Made by a program: the position numbers and the translations under genes
Notes under the pieces: generated by a model
Database searches by the model: none
The model's input: the letters and a program-made list of their open reading frames with translations, nothing else
What the model was told of the DNA's origin: nothing
DNA from: an uncultured Collinsella sp.
GTDB taxonomy: Bacteria > Actinomycetota > Coriobacteriia > Coriobacteriales > Coriobacteriaceae
NCBI GenBank assembly: GCA_900551975.1
Contig: URYA01000047.1
Coordinates: 1-10,084, forward strand
Length of the DNA: 10,084 nt
Direction: 5' to 3'
Part shown: positions 6,310-10,084 of the stretch, piece after piece
Position numbering within the stretch: position 1 is the stretch's first letter
How the letters are laid out: each line of letters begins with the position of its first letter

Positions 6310-6388
6310 GCCCACGGCCTCTCGGAGTTGGCTCGAAAAGAGCGATTTTGGGTTGTTTACTGCGGGTGCAAGCGGATTTGACGGTGCG

Positions 6389-8605
6389 TTACTTGTCGGT
6401 GCCTAGCTTGTGCGGTTTGTAGGCGAGGGCGCTGACGAGTGCATCGGCAGCGGATTTGACAGCCGCCGGCTGCGGATCGTTAACGTGATCCTCGGGATGC
6501 ACGGGCAGGTCCTTCTTGACGGCATCGTGGATGAGCTTAAGGTACTCGGTCACACCCGCGTTCGAGAGGTGCGTGCCATCGCCGTCGAACAGATCATTGC
6601 GGTTGGCACTATATCCGTACCAGTCGATAACGCGAACGTTTTTGTAGCGCGCGGCGGCGTTGGCGATGGCCTGGTTCGTGGACCCGACCCACGGCTGCGG
6701 GCTACGCGTGTTTACAAATACGACAATACGCTGCTCGCCGGCGTCGGCCATGATCGCATCGACCTGGGCGTCCGTTACCAAACCGTTGGTGCCCAGGGCA
6801 AAGACCACGATTTTGCCGGCAAGGTTCTGCTGGATATAGCCCTCAAATGTCGCGCGGCCCGCATCAAACTGGCGACCTTTTTCGGCATCGATATGGCTGT
6901 GCGGGAACACACCGTCAAAGGAATCAACGGCGCGCAGCGACACGGAGTCACCGATCATCAACAGGTCGTAGGAGCCATCGGGGAAGCCGTCGTTGTCCTT
7001 GTCGGTGTCGTCGGCCGCCTGCTGGTCGGTGGGCGCGGTGTTTTTGGCTTCCTTGTTCAGAACTTCTGCGCCCTCGCCGCTCAGTGCAGACGTTTCGGGC
7101 ACAAAGATCAGGCCGCCCAGTGCAACGACCAACACGACAGTGCAGGCTGCGCAGACAGGGACGTGCGCGCGCACCCAGCCGGCGGGCGTGGTGGTTCCGT
7201 CGCGGAATTCGGAAACAGTGCGCCCAAAGGCGCCCTTCCTAAACGGCGTTTCGATAAAGCGATAGGAGCACTCGGCTACGGCGACCACCACAAGTACCTG
7301 CAAGATGTACTGCCACCAGGGCGTATCGCTGATGTTGGCGACCGGGTTCATAAGCAGCAGCAGCGGATAGTGCCACAGATAGATACTGTACGAGCGCTTG
7401 CCAACCCACACGAGCGGCTCGGCGGACAGCGCGCGGGCAACCATTCCCTGGGGCTGCACGCAGGCCGCGATGACCATGAGTGTGAGGATGGAGCATAACA
7501 GCGTGCCGCCGCGATACTGAAACGCGGTGTAGCCGTTGGTGAGCGCGACCATGGCGGCAAGGCCAACCAGACCCACGACGCCCAACACATCGATGGATGT
7601 GGGCGAGGACCAAAAGCGCACGAGGGCGCTCGGCTGTGCCGGGGCGGTGTCGGCTGATTCGTCGGCCTTCTTGCCAGGCTTGTCCTCGGCGTTCTTGCCA
7701 TGCTTGGCGGCGCCAGCCAGGCGATTGAGTCCCAAACGATGAGCGAGACGCACCGGCGCCAGGTCGCGATCGGGGATAAAGGCCATCCAGGCACCCAGCA
7801 GCAGCGAGAACACGCGGGTGTCGGTGCCGTAGTACACGCGGCTGGGGTCGGCGGCAGGGTTGTAAAGCACCATCATGGCGAGGGCAGATACCGCGGCAAG
7901 GCCCAGAACCACGCGGCGCGTGTTGGGCTTGCTCACATGCATGGATACCATGGCAAACAGCAGTGGCGGCCAAATCAGGTAGAACTGTTCCTCGATGGCA
8001 AGCGACCAAAAGTGCGTGAGCGGCGAGGGGTCGCCCAGAGCATTGAAGTACGAGACGTTTTGGGCAATCTGCCACCAGTTGTTGAAGAACAACAGCGAAG
8101 GCAGGATGTCGGGGCGCATCTTGGTGAGCATCACGTGGTTAAAGATGGTGCACAGCGCGCAGGTCACGAACACTACCGTTACCACGGCGGGGACCAGGCG
8201 ACGGATGCGGCGAATCCAGAAGCTCTTAAGGTCGATGCGGCCGGTCTTAGCGACTTCGTTGAGCAGCAGGCGCGTGATCAGATAGCCCGAAAGCACAAAG
8301 AAGATCGTGACGCCGAGCAGGCCGCCCTGAGCCCACGTGAGGTTGAGGTGATAGAGCACCACTGCGACGACGGCAAGCGTGCGCAGGCCGTCGAGGGCGG
8401 GGATATAGCGAGATTTGGGGCGCGTGGGCGCCTGTTCTTTTGCAGCGCTGTTGGTGCGATCACCCTTGTTGGCGGGCACGCGATGAGAGCCTGCGGCGCG
8501 GCGCGGCTCGGTGGCTTGTCGGTTAGCGCGCGAACGTTCGTGCGGCGCTCGTTGATCGCTCGCGTGGCGTGAACTGCGTGAGCTCGATCGCGGGAATTGT
8601 TCCAT
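6389..8605 (-). CDS. OatA-type O-acetyltransferase (acyltransferase-3 plus SGNH domain)
   Basis: The protein has 738 residues. Residues 1-66 are a Ser/Arg-rich, disordered cytoplasmic tail. The acyltransferase-3 membrane domain spans about 67-455, with YIPALDGLRTLAVVAVVLYH (catalytic-type His86), FFVLSGYLIT, and FWSLAIEEQFYLIWP (199-213). A charged insert lies at about 290-328. An extra helix at about 482-502 leads out of the membrane to a linker holding a Ca2+-loop-like DTDKDNDGFPDG (533-544), then the SGNH domain: GDSVS (552-556, Ser554), GTNG (605-608), and D676-x-x-H679 in DGDGTHLS. In OatA-like enzymes the membrane half passes acetyl groups outward and the SGNH half places them on peptidoglycan or another surface glycan, giving for example lysozyme resistance. 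The exact acceptor cannot be read here. The ATG at 8605 has only a weak GGATGA-like ribosome site upstream. Confidence 0.9.
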   Translation of the reverse strand: MEQFPRSSSRSSRHASDQRAPHERSRANRQATEPRRAAGSHRVPANKGDRTNSAAKEQAPTRPKSRYIPALDGLRTLAVVAVVLYHLNLTWAQGGLLGVTIFFVLSGYLITRLLLNEVAKTGRIDLKSFWIRRIRRLVPAVVTVVFVTCALCTIFNHVMLTKMRPDILPSLLFFNNWWQIAQNVSYFNALGDPSPLTHFWSLAIEEQFYLIWPPLLFAMVSMHVSKPNTRRVVLGLAAVSALAMMVLYNPAADPSRVYYGTDTRVFSLLLGAWMAFIPDRDLAPVRLAHRLGLNRLAGAAKHGKNAEDKPGKKADESADTAPAQPSALVRFWSSPTSIDVLGVVGLVGLAAMVALTNGYTAFQYRGGTLLCSILTLMVIAACVQPQGMVARALSAEPLVWVGKRSYSIYLWHYPLLLLMNPVANISDTPWWQYILQVLVVVAVAECSYRFIETPFRKGAFGRTVSEFRDGTTTPAGWVRAHVPVCAACTVVLVVALGGLIFVPETSALSGEGAEVLNKEAKNTAPTDQQAADDTDKDNDGFPDGSYDLLMIGDSVSLRAVDSFDGVFPHSHIDAEKGRQFDAGRATFEGYIQQNLAGKIVVFALGTNGLVTDAQVDAIMADAGEQRIVVFVNTRSPQPWVGSTNQAIANAAARYKNVRVIDWYGYSANRNDLFDGDGTHLSNAGVTEYLKLIHDAVKKDLPVHPEDHVNDPQPAAVKSAADALVSALAYKPHKLGTDK

Positions 8606-8644
8606 AAAACTTCATCCAATGACGAGAATAATCAGCACGCCTTC

Positions 8645-8650
8645 ATTGTA
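8645..8650 (-). promoter_or_regulatory. -10 box for the acyltransferase gene
   Basis: TACAAT reads on the minus strand at 8650-8645, about 40 nt before the ATG. No good -35 is found at 17 nt spacing (AAGCAT). It is divergent from, and close to, the operator-bearing ribokinase promoter at 8699-8728, so the same regulator could affect both genes. Confidence 0.35.
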
Positions 8651-8698
8651 GCCGCCTGCTCCTGTGAATGCTTGCTGCCGGTGCAAGCTCAAGCGCGC

Positions 8699-8716
8699 GT
8701 TCACATCAAAGTGAAC
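8699..8716. promoter_or_regulatory. Operator-like perfect palindrome overlapping the ribokinase promoter
   Basis: GTTCAC (8699-8704), six bases, then GTGAAC (8711-8716) form a perfect inverted repeat. It covers the -35 box and half of the spacer of the promoter driving the ribokinase fusion, the position expected of a repressor site. The binding protein is not in this window; a dimeric sugar or nucleoside repressor would fit, but that is a guess. Confidence 0.55.
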
Positions 8717-8728
8717 TAAAGTTATAGG
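8700..8728 (+). promoter_or_regulatory. Promoter of the ribokinase-nucleoside hydrolase gene
   Basis: The -35 box TTCACA (8700-8705, five of six matches to TTGACA) and the -10 box TATAGG (8723-8728, four of six) are spaced by 17 nt. The predicted start is near 8735, giving a leader of about 58 nt that ends in a strong AGGAGG (8782-8787), 5 nt before the ATG. Confidence 0.6.
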
Positions 8729-8792
8729 GGGTGCGAGAGTGCACAATCGATGGTCGACGGTGGGCACAAAGCCTAAAGACGAGGAGGTTTCC

Positions 8793-10084
8793 ATGGCAGA
8801 TTGCGGCATCGTTGCGGTGTTCGGCAGCATGAACATGGACCTTTCGGTGGCGTGCGAGCGCATACCGCGTGCGGGCGAGACCGTCGGCGGCAGCGGATTT
8901 ATCAGCAATGCCGGCGGTAAGGGCGCCAACCAGGCCGTGGCAACTGCACGCATGGGCGCGCGCACGTGCATGATCGGCGCGGTCGGGCGCGATGCGTTTG
9001 GCACGTCGCTCGTGGCGGGGCTCCAAGATGCTGACGTGGACTGTGACTTTGTGGCGCGTCGCGATGACGTGGAGACGGGAACAGCGACCATCATTCGCTG
9101 CGAGGGCGACAACCGCATCGTGCTGTCGCCGGGCGCCAATCATGCGCTTGCGGGCGAGGACGTTGCCCGCGCGCTGAGACGTCTGGTGGCCGATGAGCTC
9201 GACGGCGACGCCAGCGAGATTGCCCCGGCTGCCGGAAGCGTCTTTATCGCCCAGGGCGAATGTGACCTTGCGGCGACTGCCGAGGCGCTTGTTTGCGCTC
9301 ACGAGCTGGGGTTCTATACGGTCTTTAATCCAGCGCCTGCCTGTGAGTTGCCTGCGGATGTCTGGTCTGCAGTCGACCTGGTCTGCCCCAACGAGACTGA
9401 GTGCCAGGTGCTGACGGGCATCTTGCCCGCGGATGATGCGAGCTGCGTCGCGGCGCTCAATGCCTTGCTTGTCAAGGGTGCCGGAGCTGCGGTCATCACG
9501 TTGGGCGGCGCCGGGTCGGTTACGCTTGGCGATGACGGCGAGCTGCTGCGCATGCCGGCGCTTTCGAGTGCGGTGGTCGATACGACGGCCGCGGGCGATA
9601 CATTTATCGGTGCGCTTGCCGCGGCTCGTCTGGAGGGCCTGCCGCTCTTTGAGTGCATGGCGGTGGGCGCACGCGCCTCGGCGGTGACGGTGTCGCGCCT
9701 GGGCGCACAGCAGTCGATTCCCACGCGTGCCGAAGTTGAGCGCGTGTTTGATTTAGACGATTTAGTACAAGACGAGAAGCGGAGTAGAACAATGGCAATT
9801 AAGAAGCTGATCCTTGATCTGGATATGGGTGTGGACGATGCGATGGCGCTTGCCTATGCCATCGCGAGCCCCGAGGTGGAGCTCGTCGGCATTACCACGT
9901 GCTTTGGCAACATGCGCGTCGACCAGTCGGCGCATAACTGCTTGGCGGTGCTCGACCTGTTGGGTCGTCCCGAGGTGCCGGTGTACCTGGGTGCCGACCG
10001 TCCTCTGCAGGCGACTGAGCCCTATACGCCGCCGGCGTCCACCGCGCTCATTCACGGCAAGAACGGCATCGGCGGCGCGAGCGT
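8793..10084 (+). CDS. Ribokinase fused in frame to a nucleoside hydrolase (3' end beyond window)
   Basis: The frame is open from the ATG at 8793 to the window edge, 430 codons with no stop. Residues 1 to about 326 are a complete PfkB-family ribokinase: GSMNMDL (11-17), NAGGKGANQA (39-48), CPNETE (198-203), and DTTAAGDTF (263-271) with the catalytic Asp269, ending in the family-typical RLGAQQSIPTRAEVE. A short charged linker (DEKRSRT, 327-333) leads to M334, where an inosine/uridine-preferring nucleoside hydrolase begins. It has DLDMGVDDA (342-350), corresponding to the Ca2+-binding DTDxGxDDA motif, then GITTCFGNM, and near the edge HGKNGIGG. The hydrolase cuts nucleosides to base and ribose; the kinase turns ribose into ribose 5-phosphate, so the two are consecutive salvage steps in the cytoplasm. 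The Shine-Dalgarno is strong (AGGAGG, 8782-8787). Separate proteins could still be made from an internal start at 9792. Confidence 0.85.
   Translation, partial: MADCGIVAVFGSMNMDLSVACERIPRAGETVGGSGFISNAGGKGANQAVATARMGARTCMIGAVGRDAFGTSLVAGLQDADVDCDFVARRDDVETGTATIIRCEGDNRIVLSPGANHALAGEDVARALRRLVADELDGDASEIAPAAGSVFIAQGECDLAATAEALVCAHELGFYTVFNPAPACELPADVWSAVDLVCPNETECQVLTGILPADDASCVAALNALLVKGAGAAVITLGGAGSVTLGDDGELLRMPALSSAVVDTTAAGDTFIGALAAARLEGLPLFECMAVGARASAVTVSRLGAQQSIPTRAEVERVFDLDDLVQDEKRSRTMAIKKLILDLDMGVDDAMALAYAIASPEVELVGITTCFGNMRVDQSAHNCLAVLDLLGRPEVPVYLGADRPLQATEPYTPPASTALIHGKNGIGGAS
9792..10084 (+). CDS. Nucleoside hydrolase module, possible internal start (partial; same frame as the ribokinase)
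   Basis: This is an alternative reading of the 3' part of the fusion, not an additional frame. ATG 9792 opens a canonical nucleoside hydrolase N-terminus (MAIKKLILDLDMGVDDA), and GGAG at 9781-9784 sits 7 nt upstream, a normal Shine-Dalgarno distance. That suggests the two genes were once separate and that the ribokinase lost its stop, or that both a fusion and a free hydrolase are made. The 97 codons visible include the Asp cluster at module positions 9, 11, 15 and 16 and the HGKNGIGG loop. The remaining roughly 210 residues of a usual 310-residue enzyme lie outside the window. Confidence 0.45.
   Translation, partial: MAIKKLILDLDMGVDDAMALAYAIASPEVELVGITTCFGNMRVDQSAHNCLAVLDLLGRPEVPVYLGADRPLQATEPYTPPASTALIHGKNGIGGAS

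Noticed and set aside
6410..8572. Plus-strand frames at 6410-7498 and 7700-8572, and a minus-strand frame at 7239-8075
   Set aside because: They overlap the OatA-type gene in other frames; only that gene carries conserved acyltransferase and SGNH motifs.

Overview
The window is GC-rich bacterial DNA with tightly packed genes, short intergenic gaps and some GTG starts. The gene content and codon style fit a Coriobacteriia actinobacterium of the Collinsella/Eggerthella type. That placement is an inference from gene families and composition, not from a marker gene.

Left part (1-2820, plus strand). The tail of an unidentified gene ends at 63. A promoter with a perfect TATAAT then leads into a two-gene unit: a small YtxH-like membrane-anchored protein (200-586) and a PRC-barrel protein (586-1341) joined to it by a TAATG overlap. 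A hairpin with 11-bp arms separates this pair from a membrane-anchored NodB-fold protein (1414-2820). Its polysaccharide-deacetylase fold is recognisable, but nearly all metal and catalytic residues are substituted, so it looks like a pseudo-enzyme.

Centre (2821-6309, plus strand). This appears to be a magnesium operon. An extended -10 promoter near 2921-2929 starts a leader of about 205 nt with a small multi-helix fold, a possible 10-codon leader peptide, and a segment complementary to the ribosome-binding site of the next gene. The leader feeds an MgtE-family protein (3141-4985): PRC-barrel, MgtE N-domain, CBS pair and five membrane helices, but without the usual MgtE pore motifs. Eight bases later comes an NRAMP-fold transporter (4994-6256) whose metal-site residues match the Mg2+-transporting NRMT branch (DAGG instead of DPGN, Ala-Pro instead of Met-Pro). 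A strong intrinsic terminator closes the unit. My reading is that the MgtE-like protein may act as the Mg2+ sensor or regulator and the NRMT as the transporter.

Right part. On the minus strand (8605-6389) is a large OatA-type O-acetyltransferase: a membrane acyltransferase-3 domain plus an extracellular SGNH esterase-fold domain. Divergent from it, behind a promoter overlapped by a perfect GTTCAC-N6-GTGAAC operator-like palindrome, is a ribokinase (from 8793). It has no stop codon before the nucleoside hydrolase that follows and continues into it in frame, up to the window edge. The predicted product is a ribokinase-nucleoside hydrolase fusion that would release ribose from nucleosides and phosphorylate it. 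I saw no tRNA, rRNA, CRISPR array, insertion sequence or phage gene.
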